Counted from the stretch's first letter, positions 24,421-32,763 are shown. The stretch is DNA of 33,492 nucleotides from Bacteroidales bacterium (GCA_016933335.1 JAFGBD010000020.1:1-33492), one strand, 5' to 3'. Translations and numbers: made by a program. The notes: a model not told the origin generated them from the sequence alone.

Positions 24421-24509
24421 CGGAGAGCGAGGGATTCGAACCCCCGGTCCCACATAAGCAGGACAACAGATTTCGAGTCTGCCCCGTTCGACCACTCCGG
24501 CAGCTCTCC
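24421..24509 (-). tRNA. tRNA-Ser (CGA anticodon)
   Basis: 89 bases with the long variable arm of a class II tRNA. Acceptor stem GGAGAGC / GCTCTCC, anticodon arm GCAGA-CTCGAAA-TCTGT giving CGA, T-loop TTCGAATC. Discriminator base G; CCA not encoded. Confidence 0.95.
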
Positions 24510-24518
24510 ATGCATCTG

Positions 24519-24526
24519 CAAAAATA
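24519..24526 (-). promoter_or_regulatory. -7 element TATTTTTG for tRNA-Ser(CGA)
   Basis: Exact TAnnTTTG match on the minus strand, 9 bases ahead of the tRNA 5' end, as expected for a tRNA starting very near its promoter. Confidence 0.6.
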
Positions 24527-24781
24527 GGAAATTATTGGAAGCCGAAGTATGAAAATGTATTTACTCTGATTCAAGGATTAATATGATTTTCTATGTAAAT
24601 ATACAATATTCCGTTTCAAAATATTAATTACAGATAAAGCTAAACAAGCCGGAAATAAAAAAGGTTATGAATAATAATTTTGATTTTATATGCTCACTAA
24701 TGAGAATAAATATCAAATTTCTATTTATATTTATGTGGTATATTTTTAAATCTTTTTTAATAACAATTTAATCCTACCACT

Positions 24782-25864
24782 ATGAAAAAGACAATTTTAT
24801 TCTTCATGACAGTTGTTTTGTGTATCGGCTTAAATGCACAAATCAAGGTTAATTCTTATGGAAATGTCGGAATAAAGGCAACTCCGAGTTCCACATATTC
24901 ATTGAATGTAAGCGGATCATCCTATTTTAGCAAGGTTGGAATCGGGACATCTCCAAGTTCAGCTTATTCATTAAATGCACCGAGTGCACAATTGGGATCT
25001 CTGAGGCTTTATGGTTCATTAACATATGATCCTGGAGACGATGGTGAAATAATTTTTGACAACAACGGGGGAGAAGGAAGAATCAGGCCTGGATATAATA
25101 TGGGGTGTTATATAGGTTCATATTATTATCAATTTAAACAAATATGGACATACAAATTATATGTTAATAGAGTAGAAGTATTTTCTGATGAGCGCTTAAA
25201 AGAAAAAATTGAACCATGTAAAAATCTTTCAGAAAAGATAAAACTATTAAAACCAGTTACTTTTGATTTCATCTCAGATGCAGGTATTCTAAACATGAAA
25301 AATACAAAAACAACAGAAGAAATTATAGGATCCAATAAGAATCGTATTGGTTTTTTAGCCCAGGATGTTCAGGAGGTTTTTCCCAACCTTGTAAGACATA
25401 ACTCAGAATATGATATCTACACTATCAATTATACAGAGTTTATCCCAATTCTAACGTCTGGTCTGCAGGAAGTTTATGACTATATTGATGTTTTGGAGAA
25501 TGAGAATAAATCACAAAAAATGAAGATAGAAGAACTTGAAAAGAAGATTGATTTATTGGCTAATAACATCACCGGAGATCTTTCGGCAATTGAGATGCAT
25601 AACACTTCTTCATTGGGCCAGAACTCTCCGAATCCTTTCACTGAAGATACAAGAATTGAATATTACCTCGCTGATGAAGCAAAGGATGCGGTAATATATA
25701 TATATGATATGAATGGTGCACAACTGAAAAGTATTCCGTTGCATCTTAAAGGGAATGGCAATGTAATATTAAACGGAGGCGATTTAAAAGCCGGTATGTA
25801 TTTGTACACCCTTATCACGGATGGCAGGGCCATTGACACAAAAACAATGATCCTGACAAAGTAA
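24782..25864 (+). CDS. Secreted protein with S74 intramolecular chaperone domain and type IX sorting domain
   Basis: 360 residues. Signal peptide (1-20, N-A-Q). Residues 21-130 hold short repeats of the V-G-I-G-x-x-P-S-S-x-Y-S-L-N kind, as in tail-fibre-like proteins. Residues 135-232 are a Peptidase_S74 chaperone domain: S135-D-E-R-L-K140, I-G-F-L-A-Q-D-V-Q-E-V-F-P and Y-T-E-F-I-P-I-L. A coiled coil follows (233-262). Residues ~278-360 are a type IX secretion C-terminal domain (S-P-N-P-F, G-M-Y-L-Y). The Ser/Lys pair used for self-cleavage in phage endosialidases is present. The 207-base upstream region is very AT-rich. Probably a surface or secreted trimer. Confidence 0.88.
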   Translation: MKKTILFFMTVVLCIGLNAQIKVNSYGNVGIKATPSSTYSLNVSGSSYFSKVGIGTSPSSAYSLNAPSAQLGSLRLYGSLTYDPGDDGEIIFDNNGGEGRIRPGYNMGCYIGSYYYQFKQIWTYKLYVNRVEVFSDERLKEKIEPCKNLSEKIKLLKPVTFDFISDAGILNMKNTKTTEEIIGSNKNRIGFLAQDVQEVFPNLVRHNSEYDIYTINYTEFIPILTSGLQEVYDYIDVLENENKSQKMKIEELEKKIDLLANNITGDLSAIEMHNTSSLGQNSPNPFTEDTRIEYYLADEAKDAVIYIYDMNGAQLKSIPLHLKGNGNVILNGGDLKAGMYLYTLITDGRAIDTKTMILTK

Positions 25865-25940
25865 AATGCCTGATAAATAAAGTTTTATTATGGTAAAACA
25901 ATACTTACAAATAAAAAAATTTCCTTATAAAGATTTAATT

Positions 25941-27341
25941 ATGAAAAGAATTATCTCTGTTATAATATTATTTATCCCATCGTTTGTGACAATATTAGCA
26001 CAAGGACTTGGCAGACCGAATCCTTCGGCAGCTTATTGTATAAAAATGGGATATGAGTACATTAACGAGAAAGATGCCGAAGGTAACGAAAACGGTTACT
26101 GCATTCTGCCTGATAAAAGCAAGGTAGATGCATGGGCATTTTTCAGGGGAGAAGTTAAAAGTGAATTTTCTTATTGTGCCCGTATGGGATTTAAACTCGA
26201 ATCCAGGGTTATTAAGAAAAACGATTTTGAATATCGCTGCGCTTATTGCATCAACGACCGGGCAGGCCTTAAGAATACATCTGAAGATAGTGGCAAATAT
26301 ATTGATTTCAGGGAAATACCAATGATTGAATTGATGGAAAAAAATGGAGAACCACTGATCGAGAAGGTAAAACCGACCGGTAAAAAAGATCCTCCTCTCA
26401 GAAACAATGAAATGCCGGATATGACTACTCCAGTTAAAAAAACAGGAAATTCAGGATTAAAATCAACCGCAAGCCTGCCTGCATCATTTGACTGGCGGAA
26501 TGTTGACGATTATAATTATGTTAATCCTATCTTTAATCAACATCTTATTAATTGTGGTTGCTGTTACGCATGTGCAGCGGTTGCCTGTGCAGAAGGAGCA
26601 TACAATAAGTTTTATAACTTATACAATAGTGATAGGATAATGTTTTCCCGAGCATTTATTTATAGATGTTTGAGTAGTCTGGGCAAGTATTCTTTTTGGG
26701 GATGTGCAGGAGCTGATCAGAATCAATATGATGAATTGGAAGCTCTGACAAATGAAGGAATCATTGAGTATAAAAATTACCCCGATACTCCTGTAACCTA
26801 TTGTAATCATTGGGATTTTCCCCGAGTTGCATTTAGTGGATGGCAAACTGTACCGTGTAATGATATTAACGCGATTAAAACAGCTATTATAGATTACGGT
26901 GTTGTATATGCAGGTATGTTTTCTGAAGAATATGAATTTGATCATTATGAAGAAGGAATATATTATTCAGATTTCTATAATACTTCCTGGTCTGATTGTT
27001 GTAATATTTCACATACCGATCATGCAGTTTCCTTGGTCGGATGGGGAACATATGATGTAGATAAAACCTATTGGATACTGAGAAACTCATGGGGATATGA
27101 ATGGGGCATGGGCGGATATGCATTTATAGATGCTGAATCATCACTGATCAGCAGTAAGGTGGCCTATTTTAACACTGATCCGATAACACATAAATTCTTT
27201 GGCTATAATATGGTAAAATCAGATATTATAAAAAGCGGAGATCATATTGAATACATCGGACAGAATAGCGTTACACTGAATCCGGGTTTTGAAGTACAGG
27301 TTGGTGCTGAATTCACGGCCAAAGTAGGCCCCAGTCACTAA
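25941..27341 (+). CDS. Papain-family (C1) cysteine protease with DUF333 repeats
   Basis: 466 residues from the ATG at 25941, chosen because the signal peptide (ending L-A-Q near 21) starts there; the frame opens 51 bases earlier. Residues ~25-105 contain two Cys-rich DUF333-like units (N-P-S-A-A-Y-C ... G-Y-C-I-L-P-D). After a Lys/Pro linker the peptidase begins at S-F-D-W-R185: Q200, C208 in C-G-C-C-Y-A-C, H361 in D-H-A-V-S-L-V-G-W-G, N382 in R-N-S-W-G. The Q-to-C spacing is 8 instead of the usual 6, and the site is unusually Cys-rich. The C-terminal tail (V-T-L-N-P-G-F-E-V) is the repeat-type tail seen on many secreted Bacteroidota proteins. 76 bases after the S74 gene. Confidence 0.88.
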   Translation: MKRIISVIILFIPSFVTILAQGLGRPNPSAAYCIKMGYEYINEKDAEGNENGYCILPDKSKVDAWAFFRGEVKSEFSYCARMGFKLESRVIKKNDFEYRCAYCINDRAGLKNTSEDSGKYIDFREIPMIELMEKNGEPLIEKVKPTGKKDPPLRNNEMPDMTTPVKKTGNSGLKSTASLPASFDWRNVDDYNYVNPIFNQHLINCGCCYACAAVACAEGAYNKFYNLYNSDRIMFSRAFIYRCLSSLGKYSFWGCAGADQNQYDELEALTNEGIIEYKNYPDTPVTYCNHWDFPRVAFSGWQTVPCNDINAIKTAIIDYGVVYAGMFSEEYEFDHYEEGIYYSDFYNTSWSDCCNISHTDHAVSLVGWGTYDVDKTYWILRNSWGYEWGMGGYAFIDAESSLISSKVAYFNTDPITHKFFGYNMVKSDIIKSGDHIEYIGQNSVTLNPGFEVQVGAEFTAKVGPSH

Positions 27342-27434
27342 GTTTTCATTTGCATAGTGAATCCGGGAAATCTGTATGGATTTGTTTATATGTGATAAGA
27401 CAAAAAGATAATTTGGGCAATATAGTTGAGCTTG

Positions 27435-27473
27435 CCAGACCTGCCTGTCGACCGACAAAACAGGCAGGCCTGG
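27435..27473. repeat. GC-rich palindrome (CCTGCCTGT / ACAGGCAGG)
   Basis: Arms 27435-27448 and 27460-27473 pair with one mismatch around an 11-base loop. It lies 94 bases past the protease stop, immediately before the second direct repeat. Confidence 0.75.
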
Positions 27474-27474
27474 T

Positions 27475-27596
27475 TTACAGGGCTTCGCCCTTATCATTTT
27501 TCTTTTCTTCCAGTTGCTCAAGCGAGCTTGGCAACTGTCCGAAAATAAAAATGCCCCTTTGGGGCAATTGTTTTTATTGGCGGAGAGAGAGGGATT
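27475..27596. repeat. Direct repeat beside tRNA-Ser(UGA), copy 2 of 2
   Basis: Copy of 24196-24318 with the same order: ACAGGGCTTCGCCCTTATCA, AAGC-AGCTTGGCA block, terminator hairpin, then the tRNA-Ser 3' end. Here the repeat runs straight into an intact tRNA. Confidence 0.85.
27546..27566 (-). terminator. Intrinsic terminator of tRNA-Ser(UGA)
   Basis: On the minus strand TGCCCC-AAA-GGGGCA is followed by TTTTTATTTT, 15 bases past the tRNA 3' end. Confidence 0.8.
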
Positions 27597-27665
27597 CGAA
27601 CCCCCGGTACCTAAAGGTACAACGGTTTTCAAGACCGCCGCATTAGACCACTCTGCCATCTCTCC
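27581..27665 (-). tRNA. tRNA-Ser (UGA anticodon)
   Basis: 85 bases, class II. Acceptor stem GGAGAGA / TCTCTCC; anticodon arm GCGGT-CTTGAAA-ACCGT giving TGA; variable arm GTACC/GGTAC; T-loop TTCGAATC. CCA not encoded. Confidence 0.95.
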
Positions 27666-27672
27666 GGGCACG

Positions 27673-27680
27673 CAAAAGTA
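27673..27680 (-). promoter_or_regulatory. -7 element TACTTTTG for tRNA-Ser(UGA)
   Basis: Exact TAnnTTTG match on the minus strand, 7 bases ahead of the tRNA 5' end. Confidence 0.6.
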
Positions 27681-28015
27681 TATATTTTTTTCATACATGT
27701 AAAATTTATTTTTGCTCACTTCGTTTCACGATGAATTGCGACAGACTCCCTGTTTTTAAGCAGATAAAGGCTATGAGATCAATATGCCGGATTTGTATTC
27801 ATCCGAAATCAGATTAAGCCTTATTAAAATGGTGTAAAATCTGTTAAACGGTCTGTGATGGCAACAGCAGGGTACCAAACATTCATTATAAGTACTGTCC
27901 GGTTATATAGCCTAATGACCTGATATGTTATAGCCTGCCTGGTAAAAACTGATATGATCTAACTGGCATTAACTGTTATATTCTTTTATTACTTTTATGC
28001 TCTTTTTGCATCAAA
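27681..28015. other. Intergenic region without a gene
   Basis: 335 bases between the tRNA-Ser(UGA) promoter and the M16 peptidase. It holds a diverged copy of the 19-base dispersed element (27716-27734). No credible ORF, RNA or terminator is seen in the rest. Confidence 0.6.
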
Positions 28016-29236
28016 ATGGAATTTGAAGTATATACTTTTCAAAACGGGATCAGACTGGTTCATAAAAGGGTGGATTCACCTGTTGCTCACTGCGGGGTTA
28101 TTATAGAAACAGGCTCAAGAGATGAAAAAGATAATGAACATGGTATGGCCCATCTTATTGAACACCTGCTGTTTAAAGGAACATCAAAAAGAAGGGCATA
28201 CCACATCCTGAGCAGGATGGAAGATGTGGGCAGTGAGATCAATGCCTATACCACCAAAGAGGAAACATGCATTTATTCAACATTCTTTAAAGATTATTAC
28301 CGAAGGGCACTTGAGCTGATGAGCGATGTCATTTTTAATTCTGTTTATCCGGACAGAGAGATAGAAAAAGAAAAAGATGTCATCATCGATGAAATCAATT
28401 CATGCAAGGATTCACCTTATGATCTGATCTTTGACGAGTTTGAAGAGCTTGCCTTCGACGGAAATTCAATCGGGCACAGTATCCTTGGCGAAGAGAAATC
28501 ACTGAAATCGTTTACACGTGAAGCCATTCTGCAGTTTATCGGCAATAATTACCATACAAACGAAATGGTAATCTCTTCTGTTGGAAGCATACCATTTGAG
28601 AAGCTTGTAAAACTTGCTGAAAGGTATTTTGGAAATCAGCCTGCCAGATTGCATAAACGGGCGGAATCATTTACCGATAACTATAAAATTTTTTATAAAA
28701 CAGTTGAAAAAAATACTTTCCAGGTTCATTGCGTGATGGGAAACCTGGCTTTTAACATTAAAGATGAAAAAAGATATGCACTTTACCTGCTGAATAATCT
28801 CCTGGGAGGTCCCGGACTTAATTCGAGGCTGAATATGTCGCTGAGAGAAAAAAACGGCTATGCCTATAATGTTGATTCTACTTACAATGCTTATATTGAT
28901 ACGGGAATTATCAATATCTATTTCGGAACCGATAAAAAAGATCTGAAAAAATGTACCGGAATAGTCAGCAAAGAACTCAGCCGGCTCAAGAATCAAACAC
29001 TAAGCCGCATGCAGCTGTTAAAAGCAAAAAAGCAACTGACAGGGCATATGGCCATTTCTTTAGAAATCAATGAAAACCTGATGTTTTCCGCAGGTAAGAG
29101 TATGCTTGTATTTAATAAGGTTGATACCCTGAAAACAGTAACTGAAAGAATTGAATTAATAACTTCGGATTTATTGGTTGAAGTGGCACATGAAATTTTT
29201 AATCCTGAGAAAATATCTTATCTGATATATGTTTGA
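28016..29236 (+). CDS. M16 family zinc metallopeptidase (pitrilysin-like)
   Basis: 406 residues, the size of single-unit M16B peptidases. The inverted zinc motif H46-L-I-E49-H50 is intact, in M-A-H-L-I-E-H-L-L-F-K-G-T, and D-V-I-I-D-E-I lies at the usual distance for the third zinc ligand. The second half has the R-L-N-M-S-L-R-E-K-N-G-Y-A-Y region that completes the chamber. No signal peptide is visible, so it is probably cytoplasmic, like many processing-peptidase homologues. Its last 8 bases overlap the methyltransferase start. Confidence 0.93.
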   Translation: MEFEVYTFQNGIRLVHKRVDSPVAHCGVIIETGSRDEKDNEHGMAHLIEHLLFKGTSKRRAYHILSRMEDVGSEINAYTTKEETCIYSTFFKDYYRRALELMSDVIFNSVYPDREIEKEKDVIIDEINSCKDSPYDLIFDEFEELAFDGNSIGHSILGEEKSLKSFTREAILQFIGNNYHTNEMVISSVGSIPFEKLVKLAERYFGNQPARLHKRAESFTDNYKIFYKTVEKNTFQVHCVMGNLAFNIKDEKRYALYLLNNLLGGPGLNSRLNMSLREKNGYAYNVDSTYNAYIDTGIINIYFGTDKKDLKKCTGIVSKELSRLKNQTLSRMQLLKAKKQLTGHMAISLEINENLMFSAGKSMLVFNKVDTLKTVTERIELITSDLLVEVAHEIFNPEKISYLIYV

Positions 29237-29885
29237 TATGCTGAAAATTGACGAGGATATCTGGAAATATATTATTGATCACACCACAGAACGGGATCCT
29301 TTGCTGACTGAACTGGATCGTGAAACAAATTTAAAAATGGCATTTCCCAATATGCTCTCGGGCCATTACCAGGGGCGTTTGCTGGAGTTCATAAGCAAAA
29401 TGATCCAACCGGAATATATTCTTGAAATTGGTACTTTTACAGGCTATTCAGCCATTTGCATGGCAAGGGGCCTGAAAACAAATGGCAAATTACATACCAT
29501 CGAATGCAACGATGAAGTTATACCTTTCGCTGAAAAATTCATACGTAAAGCCGGACTTCAGGATAAGATCATGATACACTTCGGAGACGCGCTCCAGGTC
29601 ATACCCCGGCTTAATGTATTTTTTGATCTGATTTATATCGATGGAGATAAAAGTCAGTATTGCCAGTATTATGAACTGACATTCAGTAAACTGAAAACAG
29701 GAGGTATCATTCTGGTCGATAATGCCCTGTGGGATGGGAAGGTTCTTAAACAATCATCCAAAAAAGACGATGAAACCAATGGCATCCGGAATCTTAATGA
29801 AATGATACATACCGATCAAAGGGTTGAAAATATCATTCTTCCGGTCAGGGATGGCATCATGCTGGTTAAAAAAGTCACCGGTTGA
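29229..29885 (+). CDS. SAM-dependent O-methyltransferase (COMT/YrrM-like)
   Basis: 218 residues. Motif I is L-E-I-G-T-F-T-G-Y-S-A; the metal-binding site typical of the caffeoyl-CoA/catechol O-methyltransferase family is seen in D-L-I-Y-I-D-G-D-K and I-L-V-D-N-A-L-W-D-G. The end has P-V-R-D-G-I-M-L-V-K. Family members are divalent-metal-dependent and some act on tRNA wobble hydroxyuridine (TrmR/YrrM); the substrate here is open. The ATG at 29229 overlaps the peptidase stop; 29238 is an alternative start. Confidence 0.9.
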   Translation: MFDMLKIDEDIWKYIIDHTTERDPLLTELDRETNLKMAFPNMLSGHYQGRLLEFISKMIQPEYILEIGTFTGYSAICMARGLKTNGKLHTIECNDEVIPFAEKFIRKAGLQDKIMIHFGDALQVIPRLNVFFDLIYIDGDKSQYCQYYELTFSKLKTGGIILVDNALWDGKVLKQSSKKDDETNGIRNLNEMIHTDQRVENIILPVRDGIMLVKKVTG

Positions 29886-29916
29886 AATCTTCTCATAGAT
29901 CTTTAAAAAAAACCGG

Positions 29917-29950
29917 TCAGGAACTTGAATTATCCTGAATTTTTTTTTAT
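29917..29950 (+). terminator. Likely intrinsic terminator after the O-methyltransferase
   Basis: TCAGGA and TCCTGA pair around a 10-base loop, followed by A and a run of nine or more T. 32 bases past the stop codon. Confidence 0.6.
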
Positions 29951-30018
29951 GTTTCGCTGTTTAAACATTTCCCGATATATGTTGTTAAATAAGCATTCGT
30001 TAACTGTCTAAAAAATCA

Positions 30019-30918
30019 ATGGCAACATATACGATTAAAGATCTTGAAAAGCTTTCGGGCATTAAGGCACATACCATACGGATATGGGAAAAACGATACG
30101 GAATCATTGAACCGCAGCGTACATCCACGAATATCCGTACTTATTGTGACCTTGATCTGAAACGCCTGCTGAATATTTCATTGCTTAACCAAAACGGATT
30201 TAAAATATCGAAGATTGCAAATCTCTCAAATGACGAACTTTCAGATAAAATCCATCACCTCCAGCAAAATCCTGCTGATACTGAAAGCCAGATTAAGAGA
30301 CTTACCCTTTCCATGATCGAACTGGACGAGGAAAAGTTTGAAAAAATCCTGTCACGGGCCTTAATTCAGCTGGGTTTTGAAGATACAATCATTAAAGTGA
30401 TTTATCCTTTTTTTCAGAAAATTGGAATCCTGTGGCAGACCAATATTATCAATCCGGCACAGGAACACTTTGTCTCAAATCTTATCAGACAAAAAATGAT
30501 TGTGGCCATTGATTCAGAAATGAACATTGATCACCGCAATTATAAAAACTTCATACTGTATCTGCCTGAGGGTGAATGGCATGAAATGGGACTCCTGTTT
30601 TTTGCTTACCTTATTAAAAAAAGAGGACATCGCCTGATATACCTGGGCCAGTCAGTGCCAATGAACGATCTGATTGAAGTTGCAAAGCTCAGGCCGGCGG
30701 ATTATATTGTCACTGCTTTTGTTTCGTCCATAAACGGACAGGATATCGCTCAATATCTTAAGAACCTCTCTGAAAGACTTACAAATGAGACCATTTATGT
30801 ATCCGGCAGCCAGACATCAAACCTGACAGACAAACTTCCTTCAAATGTAAAAATCGTTTCATCACCCGTTGAATTCATAGATATTCTGAATAAAATATCT
30901 GTTTTCAGTTCGAACTGA
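30019..30918 (+). CDS. MerR-family regulator with B12-binding domain (CarH/LitR-like)
   Basis: 299 residues. Residues 1-70 are a MerR winged helix (Y-T-I-K-D-L-E-K-L-S-G-I, H-T-I-R-I-W-E-K-R-Y). Residues ~90-165 are the B12 cap: W139, nine residues, E149-H150, the Wx9EH signature of CarH. Residues ~175-295 are the Rossmann B12 domain with E-W-H188-E-M-G in place of DxHxxG, so the lower-ligand histidine is present. CarH-type proteins bind adenosylcobalamin and release DNA in light, usually controlling carotenoid genes. No crt gene is in this window, so targets are unknown; some family members act without B12. Confidence 0.88.
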   Translation: MATYTIKDLEKLSGIKAHTIRIWEKRYGIIEPQRTSTNIRTYCDLDLKRLLNISLLNQNGFKISKIANLSNDELSDKIHHLQQNPADTESQIKRLTLSMIELDEEKFEKILSRALIQLGFEDTIIKVIYPFFQKIGILWQTNIINPAQEHFVSNLIRQKMIVAIDSEMNIDHRNYKNFILYLPEGEWHEMGLLFFAYLIKKRGHRLIYLGQSVPMNDLIEVAKLRPADYIVTAFVSSINGQDIAQYLKNLSERLTNETIYVSGSQTSNLTDKLPSNVKIVSSPVEFIDILNKISVFSSN

Positions 30919-30987
30919 ATCTATTATGTTATTTACTGATTTTGCGGTATGGTCCCGGTACTGTGCCTGTATTAGCATTAAAATGGC

Positions 30988-31371
30988 TTAAACCATTGGT
31001 TTGCCTCTTTTACACAGCTGAATTGGTATTCCCCATGGATCACGCAACATCATTAAATGCGAGCCGTCATCTGTTTTAACTTCCTCGAAAAAAATGGCCC
31101 CGTCCTTTTTAAGGTTTTCTGATAATTCCTGGGGATCGATGACTTCAAAAGCGATATGAAACTTCAAAGGGTGCATCAGGTTATAATCGGGTATGTCAAC
31201 TGTTTCGTTCGCATAAATTTCCATAATAACCCTGCCTGAATCATCAGCCAGAAAATGGGTGTAAGGCGTGTCTTGCATGGATCTGACAACCTTCATGTTG
31301 AAGTGCCTGACATACCAGGCTGCCATGGCCTGGGGATGCGGTACATTGATACCAAAATGTTCGAATTTCAT
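30988..31371 (-). CDS. VOC / glyoxalase-family protein
   Basis: 127 residues with a vicinal-oxygen-chelate fold: the F-E-H-F-G-I-N-V start (H5), I-M-E-I-Y with a central Glu, F-H-I-A-F-E-V, and D-P-W-G-I-P-I-Q-L at the end. These provide the usual metal-ligand positions. Substrate unknown; the fold serves glyoxalase I, dioxygenases and resistance proteins. Convergent with the MerR gene, downstream of sucC on the same strand with a 100-base gap. A TATCTTTA -7-like element lies at 31411-31418. Confidence 0.82.
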   Translation of the reverse strand: MKFEHFGINVPHPQAMAAWYVRHFNMKVVRSMQDTPYTHFLADDSGRVIMEIYANETVDIPDYNLMHPLKFHIAFEVIDPQELSENLKKDGAIFFEEVKTDDGSHLMMLRDPWGIPIQLCKRGKPMV

Positions 31372-31471
31372 TGAAAATTTTTTTTGGGATTAATTTTTAA
31401 AGTTTTGCCATAAAGATAATAAAACTTACTTGTCTTCCGGTGATGTTACATAATGATTGAAAAATGAAAAT

Positions 31472-32659
31472 TTATACAACCTCTTTAACAAGATCAGCTG
31501 CTTCCTGTAACGATATGGCACCATGCACTTTTAATCCTGAATGATCTATCAGTTGTCTGGCCTCCTCTGCATTGGTACCCTGGAGACGTACGATTACAGG
31601 AATACCAGTGTTTCCAACGGACCTGTAAGCATCCACCACTCCCTGTGCAACCCGGTCACATCTGACTATACCTCCGAAAATATTAATCAGTATAGCCTTT
31701 ACATTTGGATCCTGAAGGATAATTCTGAAACCTGCTTCAACAGTCTGAGCATTGGCAGTGCCTCCGACATCGAGAAAATTTGCGGGATCGCCACCGGACA
31801 GCTTGATGATATCCATGGTGGCCATGGCCAGACCTGCACCATTAACCATGCAACCAACATTTCCATCCAGTTTAATGAAATTCAGATTGTGTTTTGAAGC
31901 CTCAGTTTCTGCAGGATTTTCTTCGGTTAAGTCCCTCAATTCCAGGTATTCAGGATGCCGGAACAAAGCATTGTCATCAAGTCTGACTTTGGCATCTGCA
32001 GCCATGATCAGGTCGTCAGATGTTTTTATCACAGGGTTGATCTCAAATAACGTAGCATCTGAGGTTTCATATGCCATGCAGAGGGCTTTAACAAATCTTA
32101 CCATCTCTTTGAAGGCATTTCCTGATAAACCCAGGTTAAAGGCTATTTTTCTGGTCTGATAGCTCTGAATACCTACTTTCGGATCGATCTCTTCCCTGAA
32201 TATCAGTTGTGGCGTTTTTTCAGCCACAGTTTCAATATCCATTCCACCTTCAGTGGAATACATAATGATATTGCGACTTGTCGCCCTGTTTAAGAGCACA
32301 CTCATATAAAATTCTTTAATGGAGCTGGCGCCTTCATAATAAATACCCTGCTCAATCAATACTTTATGTACCTTTTTACCTTCAGGTCCTGTCTGATGCG
32401 TGATAAGCTGCATACCCAGTATTTCTCCGGCATATTTTTTAACTTCTTCAGGTGTACCGGCAATTTTTACCCCGCCTCCTTTGCCTCTTCCTCCTGCATG
32501 AATCTGCGCTTTTACGGCCCACGTATTGGTTCCTGTTTTTTCTTTAATTTCAAATGCAGCTTTACAGGCTTCCTCTGCAGACTCAGCAACAAGTCCATAT
32601 GGAATGGCAACACCCGACTTTCTCAATATCGATTTTCCCTGATACTCATGGATATTCAT
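31472..32659 (-). CDS. sucC: ADP-forming succinate-CoA ligase, beta subunit
   Basis: 395 residues, family-typical length. ATP-grasp domain at the N-terminus (M-N-I-H-E-Y-Q-G-K, V-K-A-Q-I-H-A-G-G-R-G-K-G-G-G-V), followed by N-G-A-G-L-A-M-A-T-M-D and F-G-G-I-V-R-C-D of the ligase-CoA domain. It catalyses the substrate-level phosphorylation step of the TCA cycle with SucD. The alpha-subunit gene sucD is not next to it in this window. A TATTTTCG -7-like element lies upstream at about 32694-32701. Confidence 0.97.
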   Translation of the reverse strand: MNIHEYQGKSILRKSGVAIPYGLVAESAEEACKAAFEIKEKTGTNTWAVKAQIHAGGRGKGGGVKIAGTPEEVKKYAGEILGMQLITHQTGPEGKKVHKVLIEQGIYYEGASSIKEFYMSVLLNRATSRNIIMYSTEGGMDIETVAEKTPQLIFREEIDPKVGIQSYQTRKIAFNLGLSGNAFKEMVRFVKALCMAYETSDATLFEINPVIKTSDDLIMAADAKVRLDDNALFRHPEYLELRDLTEENPAETEASKHNLNFIKLDGNVGCMVNGAGLAMATMDIIKLSGGDPANFLDVGGTANAQTVEAGFRIILQDPNVKAILINIFGGIVRCDRVAQGVVDAYRSVGNTGIPVIVRLQGTNAEEARQLIDHSGLKVHGAISLQEAADLVKEVV

Positions 32660-32763
32660 GAATGATAAAGTTTTTTGAGATTTTAAGGGTACGAAAATAT
32701 CTATTTTTTTCTAACTTATTGTACTTTTAAATATTCAAAAGTAACGGCAAACTGCATCATATA

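Noticed and set aside
24161..24574. Several open frames of 80-98 codons on both strands
   Set aside because: They run across the tRNA-Ser(CGA) gene, its fragment and the direct repeat, and contain tRNA-derived peptide strings. They are artefacts.
24196..27596. Interpretation as a CRISPR array or an insertion sequence
   Set aside because: Only two repeats 3.3 kb apart, no spacer pattern, no transposase and no terminal inverted repeats.
27219..27719. 166-codon minus-strand frame and 98-codon plus-strand frames
   Set aside because: They cover the protease C-terminus, the palindrome, the repeat and tRNA-Ser(UGA). No domain or codon signature of a real gene.
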